Origin: Acinetobacter sp.
Lineage (GTDB): Bacteria; Pseudomonadota; Gammaproteobacteria; Pseudomonadales; Moraxellaceae
DNA: 64,000 nt
Direction: 5' to 3'
Assembly (NCBI GenBank): GCA_031277915.1
Contig: JAITLL010000062.1
Coordinates: forward strand, 1 to 64,000
Shown here: piece after piece, positions 8,480 through 20,969 of the stretch
How the letters are laid out: each line of letters starts with the position of its first letter
Position numbering within the stretch: position 1 is the first letter of the stretch
Translations under genes and position numbers: made by a program
Notes under the pieces: model-generated
Databases searched by the model: none
What the model was told of the DNA's origin: nothing
The model's input: the letters and a program-made list of their open reading frames with translations, nothing else

Positions 8480-10474
8480 TTATTCTCGTGATAGTGCTGC
8501 AACAGGATCGAGTTTTGCGGCATTTTTGGCAGGCAAGAACCCGAATACAACCCCAATCAGTGTTGAGCAAACGAATGCTGCCACAATCGAAGTCGTCGAA
8601 TATGCTACTGCGAAATTACCTGCGGCCACTTTATTAATAAGTTGTCCTAGGCCAAGCGAAAGTAATACGCCGAGTACACCACCAATTAAACACACTAAAA
8701 TTGCTTCAATCAGGAATTGCTGCAAAATATCACTTTGTCGAGCGCCTACAGCCATACGTACACCAATTTCTTGCGTACGTTCAGTCACCGAAACCAACAT
8801 AATATTCATTACACCGATACCACCAACCACCAGAGAAATGACAGCAATTGCTGAGACCAGAAGCGTCATGGTGCTGGTTGTTTTCTCAATGGTCTGACGA
8901 ATACTGTCACTGTTCATAGTGAAAATATCTTGTGCACCATGGCGTTGTGTTAATAAATTAACGATGGCATTTTCAGCAGCGCTAGTCGAATATTTATCGT
9001 TAATACGCACAACAATATTACGGACATTGGCTTGCCCTAACATACGGCTCATGACTGTGGTATAAGGCATATACACATTGAGTGTGTCATCAGAACCCAT
9101 ACCGCTGGTTTGAGGTTCAACAATACCGATAATACGAGCTGGTACACTACCAAGTAACACCACTTGTCCAATCGGGTTAGTACCATCACTAAAGAACTGC
9201 TTTTGTGTGTTGGTATCAATCACTACATCTTGTGAACGATCTCGTACACTACGTTGGTCAAATGTTTGTCCATCTTTAAAGACAAGTCCCTTTACGTCAA
9301 AGAAATCGTTGCTTACACCATTAATGGTCGCGTTCGCTTCATTTTGCTGATAACGCATTGTTTTAGATGTGCTGACCACTGGGCTGACAGCACTTACATA
9401 AGGCTGTGTCATTAATGCATCAGCATCGGCAGGAACTAGAGTTTTAAAACTGGCTGTTTTAGAGTTATCACCAAAACCTTTACCCTGAAAAACTGTAATG
9501 GTATTGGTACCGAGACCGCTAATATTTTCCAAAATCTGCTTTTGTGAGCCATTACCAAGCGCGACAACCGTTACCACAGAAGCAATCCCGATAATAATAC
9601 CTAACATGGTTAGGAAGGTACGCATACGGTGGGCATTCATAGACAGTAAAGCCATTTGAAAAGCTTCAGATAAGCGGTCTAAAGTTGAACGCCAAGCCGA
9701 AATACTTTTGCCTTTTTTCTGTTTGTTTTGTAGAGCCGGGGCTGCATCTGGATCAGATTTAACTTCTTCTGGAGATTGCTCTGGAACATTAGGACGGTCA
9801 TTAATAATTTCGCCGTCACTAATTTCGATAATACGTGTTGCATTCTTTGCAACTTGCATATCGTGCGTGACTAAAATAATCGTGTGACCAGCTGCATTAA
9901 GTTCACGCAAAATTCGCATGACCTCAACACCACTGTGTGAGTCAAGCGCACCTGTTGGTTCATCGGCCAAGATCACGTCACCACCATTCATGAGGGCACG
10001 TGCAATCGAAACACGTTGCTGTTGACCACCTGAAAGCTGGCTTGGTCTATTTTGTGTTTTAGTGCCTAAACCTAACTCGGTGAGTAGAGCTGTTGCACGT
10101 TGTTTACGGTCCGAAGGTGTAACACCTGCATAAACGGCTGGAACTTCAACGTTACCTTCGGCAGATAAGTCACCAAGTAAATGATAGCGTTGGAAAATAA
10201 AGCCAAAATATTCACGGCGTAACTGTGCTAACTGGTCGGGTTCTAGTTTCCCCGTTTCTTGACCACTAACCTTATAACTACCACTCGTTGGGCGGTCTAG
10301 ACAGCCTAGAATATTCATGAGCGTTGATTTACCAGAGCCGGATTGACCGACAATAGCAACCAGTTCACCTTCATAGATAGTTAGGTCAATGCCTTTTAAA
10401 ATTTGTATCGTGCTTTCGCCAGCAGGGAATTCTCGAACCAGATTGCTGACTTCAAGCAAAGCTTGTTTTGTCAT
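8480..10474 (-). CDS. macB: MacB-type ABC transporter, fused ATPase and permease
   Basis: Inner-membrane mechanotransmission ABC protein of 664 residues. The ATPase (about 1-240) has Walker [10 protein letters not shown], signature LSGGQQQRVS and Walker B VILADEPTGA. One membrane helix lies near 285-305, followed by a large periplasmic domain. Three helices occur in the last 130 residues, ending with the FtsX-like GVRMAVGARQ loop. Known substrates of the family are macrolides, peptides and heme precursors. The start lies two bases after the macA stop, implying translational coupling. Confidence 0.95.
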   Translation of the reverse strand: MTKQALLEVSNLVREFPAGESTIQILKGIDLTIYEGELVAIVGQSGSGKSTLMNILGCLDRPTSGSYKVSGQETGKLEPDQLAQLRREYFGFIFQRYHLLGDLSAEGNVEVPAVYAGVTPSDRKQRATALLTELGLGTKTQNRPSQLSGGQQQRVSIARALMNGGDVILADEPTGALDSHSGVEVMRILRELNAAGHTIILVTHDMQVAKNATRIIEISDGEIINDRPNVPEQSPEEVKSDPDAAPALQNKQKKGKSISAWRSTLDRLSEAFQMALLSMNAHRMRTFLTMLGIIIGIASVVTVVALGNGSQKQILENISGLGTNTITVFQGKGFGDNSKTASFKTLVPADADALMTQPYVSAVSPVVSTSKTMRYQQNEANATINGVSNDFFDVKGLVFKDGQTFDQRSVRDRSQDVVIDTNTQKQFFSDGTNPIGQVVLLGSVPARIIGIVEPQTSGMGSDDTLNVYMPYTTVMSRMLGQANVRNIVVRINDKYSTSAAENAIVNLLTQRHGAQDIFTMNSDSIRQTIEKTTSTMTLLVSAIAVISLVVGGIGVMNIMLVSVTERTQEIGVRMAVGARQSDILQQFLIEAILVCLIGGVLGVLLSLGLGQLINKVAAGNFAVAYSTTSIVAAFVCSTLIGVVFGFLPAKNAAKLDPVAALSRE

Positions 10475-10476
10475 GC

Positions 10477-11814
10477 TTACATTCCCATTGGGCCGCGGCG
10501 GCGATTATTACCACTATTTGCAGAAGCAGCAGAAGTATCTGAACTGTCCGCAATCACCACTTGGTCACCTTGTTTTAATCCGGCAAGTACTTGTGCATTT
10601 ACACGGTTATTAATACCCACCAAAATTTGAGTCGGTTTAGTTGTTCCATCTGCTTGTAAAATACGTACTACACTGAGAGTTGCTTTACCTTGTTCAACCA
10701 GTTGTTTTTGTTCAGTAGTTAAATTTAAACGTTCTAGACGAGCACCATTACCTGTCTGTTTTCTTTCGGCACTTGGAGTTGAAGCGGCTTTATTTGTAGA
10801 TTGACCTGATTTTTTCTGACCGGAAAATTGTTTGCTGCTTAAAGCAGAAGATGGAACCAATAAAGCATTTTTTGCTGAATCTAATACGATAAAAACTTGT
10901 GCTGTCATATCAATACGCAATTTGCCGTCGGTGTTTGGAACGTCAAATAAAGCGTTGTAATAAACAGCTGAACTTGTAGTTGAACTTGTAGTGCTGGTTG
11001 ATTCACTAGAAATTGAATCTGGAGCTGGTTCAATCTGACGTAATGTCGCATAACGTTTAGTCTCATCACCTAAAGTCGTGAAGTAGACTTGTTGGCCTTT
11101 TTCTACCTTCATAATGTCGGCTTCACTGACCTGTGCTTTAATTGTCATGTTTTGTAATTTTGCAATTTTAACGATAGTCGGAGCACTTTGGTTGGCATTT
11201 ACCGTTTGGCCTTCTTCGGTCACAATTGCGACAACCGTACCATCAGTTGGTGCAACAATACGCGTATAACCAATATTGGTTTGTGCTGTTGATCGAGTTA
11301 CTTTTGCAGACTCAATTTGTGCATCTAATGCTTTGATTTGTGCCTGAGCTGTTTTATAACTTGCTTCAGCCGATTCTAAGTCTGCACGAGGTGTTGCATC
11401 TTGAGCATACATTTGTTGCTGACGACGATATTCAAGTTGCTTTTCATTCAAAGAAGCCACTTGTTGAAGACGCTGTGCTTCTAAGTTTTTAATATTGGCG
11501 TCGGATGTTTTTAAACTGTTTTCTTGAGTAGTCGAGTCAATTTGTGCAATCAGTTGGCCTTGTTTTACTTGATCACCAAGTTGCACATACATCTTTTTAA
11601 CCTGACCAGAAACCTGAGCACCAACACTAATCAGTTTGGTTGCATCAAGTGTACCTGTTGCAAGTACATTATTTTCTAGATCTCCGCGAGTTACCTCAGC
11701 TGTAATATATTGAGGCTGCTGTTGTTTAGGTTTTAAAAATTTCCAAGCTAATGCAGCAATAATTGCTATACAGACGACAATAATAACAAGTTTAACTGGC
11801 TTTATTTTTGGCAT
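10477..11814 (-). CDS. macA: MacA-type periplasmic adaptor (membrane fusion protein)
   Basis: Links MacB to the outer membrane channel and stimulates its ATPase. The 445 residues have an N-terminal membrane anchor (about 7-25), a lipoyl half-motif, a long alpha-helical hairpin (about 95-180, Gln/Ala-rich), the second lipoyl half with GYTRIVAPTDGTV, and beta-barrel and membrane-proximal domains. Unusual low-complexity Ser/Thr stretches and a C-terminal RRRGPMGM tail suggest a flexible end. First gene of the operon, downstream of a dyad-overlapped promoter. Confidence 0.93.
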   Translation of the reverse strand: MPKIKPVKLVIIVVCIAIIAALAWKFLKPKQQQPQYITAEVTRGDLENNVLATGTLDATKLISVGAQVSGQVKKMYVQLGDQVKQGQLIAQIDSTTQENSLKTSDANIKNLEAQRLQQVASLNEKQLEYRRQQQMYAQDATPRADLESAEASYKTAQAQIKALDAQIESAKVTRSTAQTNIGYTRIVAPTDGTVVAIVTEEGQTVNANQSAPTIVKIAKLQNMTIKAQVSEADIMKVEKGQQVYFTTLGDETKRYATLRQIEPAPDSISSESTSTTSSTTSSAVYYNALFDVPNTDGKLRIDMTAQVFIVLDSAKNALLVPSSALSSKQFSGQKKSGQSTNKAASTPSAERKQTGNGARLERLNLTTEQKQLVEQGKATLSVVRILQADGTTKPTQILVGINNRVNAQVLAGLKQGDQVVIADSSDTSAASANSGNNRRRGPMGM

Positions 11815-11837
11815 AGTGAGAGGTCAAAAAGTCTAAA

Positions 11838-11862
11838 ATTTGACTTAGTATAAGAGTCAAAT
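11838..11862 (-). promoter_or_regulatory. Operator-like dyad over the putative macA -10
   Basis: Perfect 8-bp arms ATTTGACT / AGTCAAAT are separated by 9 bases. The spacer contains TATACT on the minus strand, a good -10, 24 bases or more upstream of the macA ATG. No good -35 sits at 17 bases, which suggests activator dependence or repression at this site. Confidence 0.5.
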
Positions 11863-11921
11863 GAGGATAAAACGTGAATTTTTATGATATTTCAACAATG
11901 CAGGCAAAGGATTTGACCGCT

Positions 11922-12911
11922 CTACTGTATAAATAATGTTTTACCGCACAACTCGGCAATCGCCTGTTGCATTAAGTGTTCGGCATTTTCATTAGACATG
12001 CCTTTGATTGCTGCATCAATTTGCAAGAGTAGGGTTGGCCACGCCAAAAACTGCTGCGGATTGAGTCTTCTCAAGGCTTGTTGATATAAGCTGACTTTTG
12101 TTTTCCAGATACCCAATTGTAGTGCATTATGCGGTTGTTCAAACAACTGCATTAACAAGCGCATTTCTTTGCTGAGTGTCCATAAAATCAGACTTTCAGG
12201 TTCACCTGCTCCAATTAAATACTGAAAAATTTTAATAGACTGGGCCAAATTACCTTCTAGCAAGGCATCGCTTAAATCATAAGTGGTGTAGCGAGATTGA
12301 TCTTGTAAACAAGCATATAATTGCTCAATCTGAATTAGCTTCTGATCTGGGAAGGTATCTCTTACCCGCATTAAGCTATTTTTAGCAGCGAGTAAGTTAT
12401 GCTCATGATGTTGCATTAGCCATTGCCAAGCATCATTGTCGAGTTGAATTTCGAGCTTCTCTGCCTCTGCCGTTAAAATGCGTTGACGATCTTGTGGATA
12501 GTTTGCAGCTAGAGCAACAACAACGCCGTTTGCTTCGATGACTTGGAAAAAAGCAGATTTTAAGCTGCTACTGTCTTGTTTAGGTAAAACAATTAACAAC
12601 AGGTTGCTTTCATTATGTTGAATATAACTTTTAAGCTGTTTTAAACCATTTGCATCGGGTTTTATATTGCCATGAACTTCAATGGCAAGTTGCTGTGAAA
12701 ATAAAGATAAGCTATTGAGAGCATTAAAAACATTTTTCCAGTCACTGACACTACTAATGTCATAGCGCTGTCTTTCAATGTCTTGTTGTTGCCAGCTTTT
12801 GCGAAAAGTATCTAATAAGTTTTGTTCTAATAACGGTTCCTGTCCATGCAGAATCCACGCACCCCGAGCTTCCGGAATGCGTTTAAGAGCTTGTAAATAG
12901 TCAAGTTTCAT
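11922..12911 (-). CDS. holA: DNA polymerase III subunit delta
   Basis: Clamp-loader wrench subunit that opens the beta clamp. At 329 residues it is normal length. The N-terminal AAA+-like fold lacks a functional P-loop. It contains the ILHGQEPLL entry motif, the central RYDISSVSDW region typical of HolA, and a helical collar domain at the C-terminus. It is third in leuS-lptE-holA, the conserved gammaproteobacterial order, starting 20 bases after lptE. Confidence 0.95.
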   Translation of the reverse strand: MKLDYLQALKRIPEARGAWILHGQEPLLEQNLLDTFRKSWQQQDIERQRYDISSVSDWKNVFNALNSLSLFSQQLAIEVHGNIKPDANGLKQLKSYIQHNESNLLLIVLPKQDSSSLKSAFFQVIEANGVVVALAANYPQDRQRILTAEAEKLEIQLDNDAWQWLMQHHEHNLLAAKNSLMRVRDTFPDQKLIQIEQLYACLQDQSRYTTYDLSDALLEGNLAQSIKIFQYLIGAGEPESLILWTLSKEMRLLMQLFEQPHNALQLGIWKTKVSLYQQALRRLNPQQFLAWPTLLLQIDAAIKGMSNENAEHLMQQAIAELCGKTLFIQ

Positions 12912-12931
12912 TACGTAAGAACAAATAAATC

Positions 12932-13441
12932 TTATGGTTGAGCTTTGGGTAAGCGGTTTGCTGAAATTTGACGAGTAATTTGCTGTGCAATGTCATCAAT
13001 CACAATACGTTGCAAATAACCTTCTTGCTGGTTCTCAGTGTTGACAGTTGCCAGGTCGTATTGATAACTACGAGATGCAGTTAAAGTACGTGGCTCAGTA
13101 ATTTTATTACCTTGATGGTCTTCAATTTGGAAAGTCACAGTCAGACGTAATAATACTTCTGTAAGTTTACCATTTAGAAGTTGACGACGAGGTGTGTATT
13201 CTAAAACACGAAGGACATAGGCATCGTTGCTATTGCTAAGCTGAACGCCATTTGCTGCCAAATACACTTTTAACTGTGTTTCTAAGTCATCGGTTTTTGC
13301 CGGTAACTCAAGGCTTAACTTTTTATAAACAAGTGGAGTCGCAGTCGGGTTAGTTCCTTTTAAATGGAAACCACACCCGACTAAGCCTGCACTAAGGCCT
13401 AAGGTTAAAACAACAGCGGCTAAACGTTGGGCTAAGTGCAT
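12932..13441 (-). CDS. lptE: LPS-assembly lipoprotein LptE
   Basis: Plug lipoprotein of the LptD translocon that inserts LPS (here probably lipooligosaccharide) into the outer leaflet. I start at MHLAQRL (13441) because AGAGGA sits six bases upstream; the longer frame begins inside that ribosome binding site. The signal peptide ends in the lipobox LVGC, followed by GFHLKG, the usual mature N-terminus of LptE. Lies between leuS and holA as in E. coli. Confidence 0.93.
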   Translation of the reverse strand: MHLAQRLAAVVLTLGLSAGLVGCGFHLKGTNPTATPLVYKKLSLELPAKTDDLETQLKVYLAANGVQLSNSNDAYVLRVLEYTPRRQLLNGKLTEVLLRLTVTFQIEDHQGNKITEPRTLTASRSYQYDLATVNTENQQEGYLQRIVIDDIAQQITRQISANRLPKAQP

Positions 13442-13468
13442 GCTTGATCCTCTCATTAATACCTGTAA

Positions 13469-16102
<2,634 letters not shown>

Positions 16103-16138
16103 CTATACAACGAAAATTGAAATGAAAGATTGCTGCAC

Positions 16139-16168
16139 AGCATAGCGCAAAATCGACAAAAATGTCAG
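16139..16168 (-). promoter_or_regulatory. Putative leuS promoter
   Basis: On the minus strand CTGACA (16163-16168) and TATGCT (16139-16144) are separated by 18 bases. The -10 lies about 45 bases before the leuS ATG. Recognised by eye only. The remainder of the 309-base gap holds only the hairpin at 16366-16397. Confidence 0.4.
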
Positions 16169-16365
16169 TTTTTAGATCAGGATTTTATCTTTTAATAAGA
16201 GTGCTCAAAATTTCGCAAAATATTTATTTATTCAGCCGTATTTTTAAGCTCATTCATTTCTCTTTCTGTAGATAGGCTAATTCGAGTGAAGTACTCAGAT
16301 CTTTTTACGAGCCTATTCAATATAACTAAAAATGGGTGCTTTTACCTTCTTATATTTTAAATCAT

Positions 16366-16397
16366 AGAGAAGTGGTGAAAATATCCACCACTTCTCT
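16366..16397 (-). terminator. Hairpin downstream of the DUF4124 gene, probable terminator
   Basis: A perfect 12-bp inverted repeat AGAGAAGTGGTG / CACCACTTCTCT with an 8-base loop begins 6 bases past the stop codon. No long T-tract follows on the minus strand (ATGATTT), so termination efficiency is uncertain. Confidence 0.55.
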
Positions 16398-16402
16398 TTC
16401 GC

Positions 16403-16741
16403 TTATCGTGGTGCTGACGCAGATGGGGCAGGTGGAACTGCTACAGCAGGCGCAGCCTTTTCTTGTGTGACGTTAGCTGTTTCAGGCACTACTTTCTCTG
16501 TTTTATCCTGAGGTTGTTGTTCTTGGCTTGATGTGGAAGTTTTTGGAATTATTTGGCTGCCATAAGTCGAAACTTTGTTCAAATGCTTTGCGCCTTTAGG
16601 TGGTGGTGTCGTGGTGTAATGTGTTGAGCCACTTTTATCCATCCATTTATAATATTGCTGAGCATAACTTTGGCTTGAGCCCAGTAAAATTGCAGTTGTG
16701 ACTGCTGTATATAAGGTTGTTTTTAAATAAGATAAGTTCAT
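16403..16741 (-). CDS. Small exported DUF4124-domain protein
   Basis: The 112 residues start from ATG 16741, which has GGGGAAG upstream; the frame is open further but with atypical composition. An N-terminal signal peptide ends near SQSYA/QQYY. A short DUF4124 motif follows (YYKWMDKSGSTHYTTTPPP), then a Pro/Ala/Thr-rich low-complexity tail. The domain occurs in many small periplasmic proteins and its function is unknown. Monocistronic. Confidence 0.8.
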   Translation of the reverse strand: MNLSYLKTTLYTAVTTAILLGSSQSYAQQYYKWMDKSGSTHYTTTPPPKGAKHLNKVSTYGSQIIPKTSTSSQEQQPQDKTEKVVPETANVTQEKAAPAVAVPPAPSASAPR

Positions 16742-17243
16742 ATTAGTTCTTCCCCAAAGAATGCTGTCTATATTTAAATAAAGTTCATAAATAAGCAATT
16801 TACAAAGTATGTTTTTATATAAAAATAATGAATTTTTAGTAAATAACGGGATGGAATAACTAAATTTACGGTTCAAGAGTAGCTTAAAAAAACAACAGCT
16901 AAGATTTTTTATGGAAAAACTATTTCTTTATTCTTGACTTTGTATATAGAAACAACAAAAATGCTTTCTCTAGTTTTATATGCATTTACTCGATCACCCT
17001 TCGAATAAGTGTCATGTTTTGTAATAGACATTCTCTCTAGCCGAGAGATTGATTTTACTAAAGTATGTATATCCAGACATGCTTTATTAATGTTAAAACA
17101 GCTTATACGGCTGAAAAACAGAAATTTTTCTATTGCGACGAAAACTAGACAATATGTGTGCTATAACAGTGCAGACAATTCAATGAATGAAACACTATTT
17201 GTGCCTTCCATAAATAGTGATAAAAATTTTAGGGTGAATCACG

Positions 17244-18968
17244 TTGGAACTTTTATCTGGTGGTGAAATGCTCGTTCGTGCTCTTGCGGACGAAGGCGTT
17301 GAACATGTTTTTGGTTATCCAGGCGGCGCTGTATTACATATTTATGATGCGCTATTTCAACAAGACAAAATCAATCATTACCTCGTGCGTCATGAGCAAG
17401 CTGCTGGTCATATGGCAGATGCATATTCGCGTGCTACAGGTAAGACTGGCGTAGTACTGGTCACTTCTGGCCCAGGCGCAACCAATACAGTAACTCCAAT
17501 TGCAACAGCTTATATGGACTCAATCCCAATGGTGATTTTGTCTGGCCAGGTTGCATCACATCTTATTGGTGAAGACGCTTTCCAGGAAACTGATATGGTG
17601 GGTATTTCACGTCCTATCGTGAAACACAGCTTTCAGGTCCGTCACGCAAGTGAAATCCCTGCAATTATCAAAAAAGCATTCTATATCGCATCAAGTGGGC
17701 GCCCTGGTCCGGTTGTCGTCGATATTCCTAAAGATGCGACTAATCCTGCTGAAAAGTTTGCATACGAATATCCTGAAAAAGTGAAAATGCGTTCTTATCA
17801 GCCGCCTTCACGTGGTCACTCTGGTCAAATTCGTAAAGCGATTGATGAACTTCTAAGTGCAAAACGCCCTGTAATTTATACAGGTGGTGGGGTTGTTCAA
17901 GGTAATGCATCAGCATTATTGACTGAGCTCGCTCATTTGTTGGGCTATCCGGTAACCAATACGCTTATGGGTCTTGGTGGCTTCCCTGGCGATGATCCAC
18001 AGTTCGTGGGCATGTTAGGTATGCATGGTACTTATGAAGCAAATATGGCGATGCATAATGCTGACGTTATTCTTGCGATCGGTGCCCGTTTTGATGACCG
18101 AGTAACCAATAATCCGGCAAAATTCTGTGTAAATGCCAAAGTGATTCATATTGATATTGATCCGGCGAGCATTTCAAAAACAATCATGGCGCACATTCCA
18201 ATTGTAGGGGCCGTTGAACCTGTACTTCAGGAAATGTTGACGCAGTTGAAGCAATTGGATGTATCTAAGCCAAACCCTGAAGCAATTGCTGCATGGTGGG
18301 ATCAAATTAATGGATGGCGTAAAGTCCATGGTTTGAAGTTTGAGACACTGACCGATGGCACAATGAAGCCACAGCAAGTTGTCGAAGCTTTATATAAAGC
18401 GACTAATGGTGAAGCCATCATTACTTCTGACGTAGGTCAACACCAAATGTTTGGTGCGTTGTATTACAAGTACAAACGTCCACGTCAATGGATTAACTCA
18501 GGTGGATTAGGCACTATGGGCGTAGGTTTACCTTATGCGATGGCTGCCAAGTTAGCTTTCCCAGATCAACAAGTTGTTTGTATTACGGGTGAAGCTTCAA
18601 TTCAAATGTGTATTCAAGAGCTTTCGACTTGTAAGCAATATGGTATGAATGTGAAGATCTTATGCTTGAATAACCGTGCTTTAGGTATGGTGAAACAGTG
18701 GCAAGATATGAACTATGAAGGCCGTCACTCAAGCTCATATGTTGAATCATTGCCTGATTTTGGCAAGTTGATGGAAGCTTATGGTCATGTGGGTATCCAA
18801 ATTGATCATGCTGATGAATTAGAGTCGAAGCTTGCTGAAGCAATGGCTATTAATGATAAATGTGTATTCATTAATGTCATGGTTGATCGCACAGAACATG
18901 TTTATCCAATGCTGATCGCTGGTCAGTCAATGAAGGATATGTGGTTAGGTAAAGGGGAGCGTACATAA
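17244..18968 (+). CDS. ilvI: Acetolactate synthase large subunit
   Basis: ThDP enzyme for the first common step of valine/isoleucine synthesis. Translation starts at TTG 17244 with AGGGTGA ideally placed; the first in-frame ATG is residue 9, inside a conserved segment. Catalytic Glu is in RHEQAAGH. The ThDP/Mg motif reads TGEASIQM ... CLNN where the canonical form is GDG. The 500 bases upstream are AT-rich with no convincing attenuator. The stop overlaps the ilvH start (TAATG). Confidence 0.95.
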   Translation: MELLSGGEMLVRALADEGVEHVFGYPGGAVLHIYDALFQQDKINHYLVRHEQAAGHMADAYSRATGKTGVVLVTSGPGATNTVTPIATAYMDSIPMVILSGQVASHLIGEDAFQETDMVGISRPIVKHSFQVRHASEIPAIIKKAFYIASSGRPGPVVVDIPKDATNPAEKFAYEYPEKVKMRSYQPPSRGHSGQIRKAIDELLSAKRPVIYTGGGVVQGNASALLTELAHLLGYPVTNTLMGLGGFPGDDPQFVGMLGMHGTYEANMAMHNADVILAIGARFDDRVTNNPAKFCVNAKVIHIDIDPASISKTIMAHIPIVGAVEPVLQEMLTQLKQLDVSKPNPEAIAAWWDQINGWRKVHGLKFETLTDGTMKPQQVVEALYKATNGEAIITSDVGQHQMFGALYYKYKRPRQWINSGGLGTMGVGLPYAMAAKLAFPDQQVVCITGEASIQMCIQELSTCKQYGMNVKILCLNNRALGMVKQWQDMNYEGRHSSSYVESLPDFGKLMEAYGHVGIQIDHADELESKLAEAMAINDKCVFINVMVDRTEHVYPMLIAGQSMKDMWLGKGERT

Positions 18969-19459
18969 TGAGACATATTATTTCTGTACTCGTTGAAAAC
19001 GAAGCAGGTGCGCTTTCTCGTTTGGTAGGGTTGTTCAGTCAACGTAACTACAACATTGAAACGCTTAATGTTGCACCAACCGAAGACCCGACACTATCGC
19101 GTTTAACGTTAACGACTTATGGCGATGACCATAAAATTGAACAAATTACGAAACAGCTCAATAAACTTGTTGAGGTGGTTAAAGTAGTTGATTTATCAGA
19201 AGGTTCGCACATTGAGCGTGAACTTATGCTAATCAAAGTAAAAGCATTAGGTGCTTCACGTGCTGAAATTAAGCGTACGGCAGATATTTTTCGTGCGCAA
19301 ATTGTAGACGTAACACCAACAACCTATACCATTCAAATAGCAGGGACAACTGAAAAATTAGATGGTTTTATCGATGCACTTTCAGAAAACACCATTCTTG
19401 AAGTCGTTCGTTCAGGGGTATCTGGTATCGCCCGTGGCGAAAAAGTTTTAGCCATTTAA
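18968..19459 (+). CDS. ilvH: Acetolactate synthase small (regulatory) subunit
   Basis: Regulatory partner of IlvI that confers valine feedback control. The 163 residues comprise an N-terminal ACT domain (RHIISVLVENEAGALSRLVGLFSQR) and a C-terminal ACT-like domain, the usual length for IlvH/IlvN. The start overlaps the ilvI stop by one base, so the two are translationally coupled. ilvC follows after 32 bases. Confidence 0.96.
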   Translation: MRHIISVLVENEAGALSRLVGLFSQRNYNIETLNVAPTEDPTLSRLTLTTYGDDHKIEQITKQLNKLVEVVKVVDLSEGSHIERELMLIKVKALGASRAEIKRTADIFRAQIVDVTPTTYTIQIAGTTEKLDGFIDALSENTILEVVRSGVSGIARGEKVLAI

Positions 19460-19479
19460 TTTTTTAAAAAGTATTTTAG

Positions 19480-20508
<1,029 letters not shown>

Positions 20509-20528
20509 GATTTCTCTTTAGCTTGAAA

Positions 20529-20581
20529 CGTGCGTTAGCGAAGTAAAACTTCGCTCTTGCACTCGGGCAGAGCGGTGCTCT
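20529..20581 (+). repeat. Hairpin-rich insert between the two ilvC 3' ends
   Basis: Contains stem AGCGAAG-TAAAA-CTTCGCT (20537-20555), extended by GTGC/GCAC, then AGAGC-GGT-GCTCT (20569-20581). No T-tract follows either stem. It looks like a REP-style extragenic palindrome or a fragment of mobile DNA lying inside the duplication. Confidence 0.45.
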
Positions 20582-20595
20582 ACTAGTCCTCGTTC

Positions 20596-20643
20596 ATACC
20601 TTGGATTCAAGCGAATAAAATCGTAGATAAAGAGAAAAACTAA
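20596..20643 (+). pseudogene. Displaced 3'-terminal fragment of a second ilvC allele
   Basis: These 48 bases align without gaps to the last 48 of ilvC (20461-20508) with five differences, all at third codon positions. The fragment still reads [15 protein letters not shown] then TAA. Its downstream flank is the ilvC-type terminator, so this is probably the original chromosomal end of ilvC. It has no start and is not expressed as a protein by itself. Confidence 0.75.
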
Positions 20644-20661
20644 TACTTTTTTTACTACTTT

Positions 20662-20690
20662 AAAAAACCCTGCTGAATGCAGGGTTTTTT
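20662..20690 (+). terminator. Intrinsic terminator of the ilv operon
   Basis: A-tract, stem CCCTGC / GCAGGG, loop TGAAT, T-tract; 12-bp stem counting A-T pairs. Confidence 0.9.
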
Positions 20691-20969
20691 ATTTTAAAGA
20701 CTTTAAAGTGAGCTTAAAAAAACACCATTAAGGTCGGTTGACCTAGAGAAAAGAAATTCTATATTTTTCATATAATTGGCTGCTTAATTTTTGGTTACTT
20801 TATTGATTTATAAAGTAAAAAATACTTGACCAAATATTAGATAATGTTATTGTTTATAACTGACCGAAAAGGTCAAATTTACTAATATTTCTTTAACGTG
20901 TTTAATTGTATTTTGTGCAGTGAATTGAACAAAATAAAAAAAAGTATTGAATAATCATGGAAGTCCAAT

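Noticed and set aside
8470-8556. N-terminal extension of the outer membrane efflux lipoprotein
   Set aside because: It would bury the lipoprotein signal and overlap macB; ATG 8469 has AAGGA in place.
8457-8897. 146-residue plus-strand frame opposite macB
   Set aside because: It lies wholly antisense to conserved macB coding sequence and has Thr/Ile-rich shadow composition.
16961-17008. A 15-codon frame (MLSLVLYAFTRSPFE) upstream of ilvI, as a branched-chain attenuation leader
   Set aside because: It has several Leu/Val codons but no good ribosome binding site, and no terminator/antiterminator pair with a T-tract lies between it and ilvI. The hairpins there (TCTC/GAGA, CAGC/GCTG) are weak.
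17009-17266. 85-residue frame ending inside ilvI
   Set aside because: Starts at a position without a ribosome binding site, has atypical composition and overlaps the TTG start of ilvI. Most likely the ilv leader region.
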